Origin: Geodermatophilus obscurus DSM 43160
Lineage (GTDB): Bacteria; Actinomycetota; Actinomycetes; Mycobacteriales; Geodermatophilaceae
Assembly (NCBI RefSeq): GCF_000025345.1
Contig: NC_013757.1
Coordinates: 1,550,001 to 1,614,000, forward strand
Direction of reading: 5' to 3'
DNA length: 64,000 nt
Shown here: in pieces, positions 63,526 to 64,000 of the stretch
How positions within the stretch are numbered: position 1 is the stretch's first letter
Layout: the number at the start of each line of letters is the position of its first letter
Notes under the pieces: generated by a model
Database searches by the model: none
What the model saw: only the letters and a program-made list of their open reading frames with translations
What the model was told of the DNA's origin: nothing
Position numbers and translations under genes: made by a program

Positions 63526-64000
63526 TCAGCCCTCCCGGACGCCCACCAGCGGCAGGGTGAACGCGCCGGACTGGATGCCGGCCAGATCCAGGGCGAGGAA
63601 CCGGAAGCCGGCGGCCCGCACCACCGAGATCGCCTGCTCCCGCAGCGGGTCCGACACGAGCGCCGGCAGGTCCTCGACCGCGACCTCGAGGCGGGCGACG
63701 TCCCCGTGGTGGCGGACCCGCAGGTCGCCGAGCCCGAGCCGCCGCAGCCCGGCCTCGGCCGCCTCCACCTGGGCGAGCTTCTCGGGGGAGACCTCGCTGA
63801 AGTGCGGGATCCGCGAGGCCAGGCACGGCGCCGCGGGCTTGTCCGCGCAGGGCAGCTCCAGCGCGCGGGCGATCCGGCGCACCGCGGCCTTGTCCAGGCC
63901 GGCGTCGGCCAGCGGGCGCAGCACGGCGTGCGCGGTGGCCGCGCGGGATCCGGGGCGGTCCGGTCTCCGGGCGTCGTCGGCGTTCTCCCCGTAGGCGACC
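63526..64000 (-). CDS. larE: ATP-dependent sacrificial sulfur transferase LarE, 5' end outside window
   Basis: The frame is open to the window edge; 158 codons visible. VAYGENADDAR, DRPGSRAATAHAVLRPLADA, then KPAAPCLASRIPHFSEVSPE, the LarE signature in which the Cys in APCLASRIP (or its partner) donates sulfur, and a C-terminal domain with LRVRHHGDVARLEV. LarE makes the nickel-pincer cofactor of lactate racemase-type enzymes. larB and larC are not in the window. Confidence 0.9.
   Translation of the reverse strand, partial: VAYGENADDARRPDRPGSRAATAHAVLRPLADAGLDKAAVRRIARALELPCADKPAAPCLASRIPHFSEVSPEKLAQVEAAEAGLRRLGLGDLRVRHHGDVARLEVAVEDLPALVSDPLREQAISVVRAAGFRFLALDLAGIQSGAFTLPLVGVREG

Overview
The window looks like the chromosome of a high-GC actinobacterium, most likely from the Geodermatophilaceae (Blastococcus, Geodermatophilus or Modestobacter). 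The evidence is very GC-rich third positions, many GTG starts, and a run of actinobacterial housekeeping genes. From memory, that run matches the Mycobacterium tuberculosis rpiB / Rv2466c / pepN / Rv2468c / HNH / glbO / aglA / ettA / ssb neighbourhood. The family assignment is inference; no rRNA or marker gene is present.

Region 1 (1-984) is chromosome. It holds the edge of a secreted RTX-repeat protein and then the ancestral downstream flank of a tRNA-Arg. Region 2 (985-19336) is an 18.3 kb element integrated in the 3' end of tRNA-Arg(TCT). It is bounded by identical 51-bp direct repeats and carries a tyrosine integrase beside the intact tRNA. Its core is a chain of short overlapping genes: two small genes, an HNH-like protein, a primase-polymerase and an AAA ATPase, followed by an iteron-like cluster. 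Its cargo includes an Mrr type IV restriction enzyme, a DUF4062 protein paired with a three-helix membrane protein, several other small membrane-protein genes (one frameshifted), a VOC protein, and decayed serine recombinase and IS remnants. There is no FtsK/TraB translocase, relaxase or capsid gene, so the element is probably not self-transmissible, or it relies on a helper.

Region 3 (19337-33821) is chromosome. It contains a secreted GH30 glycosidase; a four-gene overlapping operon joining a GAF/PAS histidine kinase, a response regulator, a REC-degenerate GGDEF-GT2 glycosyltransferase fusion and an HPt protein; ssb and ettA; a thioesterase; a di-iron-type MBL protein; YccF; a biotin ECF transporter (bioY, ecfA, ecfT) coupled to a MOSC gene; and a roadblock-type protein.

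Region 4 (33822-47229) has an orphan sugar-type ABC ATPase, a GH13 alpha-glucosidase, GlbO, an MFS exporter, MscS, a prolyl oligopeptidase, an HNH protein and an SCO6745-like protein. It ends with a sortase cluster: two secreted proteins sharing an unusual SNTG sorting motif, followed by their overlapping class F-like sortase.

Region 5 (47230-64000) has kynU, an amidase, DUF5130, pepN, a DsbA-like protein, a VOC/SDR pseudogene scar, DUF429, rpiB, an Eis-like acetyltransferase, a PTH2-like protein, a lipoprotein, an ECF sigma factor with a SnoaL-like tail, a divergent LysR/EamA pair and the edge of larE. A family of GC-rich intergenic repeats, roughly GGACCCCGTCC plus CTCGCGAGCTCG, follows many chromosomal genes. 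I saw no copy inside the integrated element.
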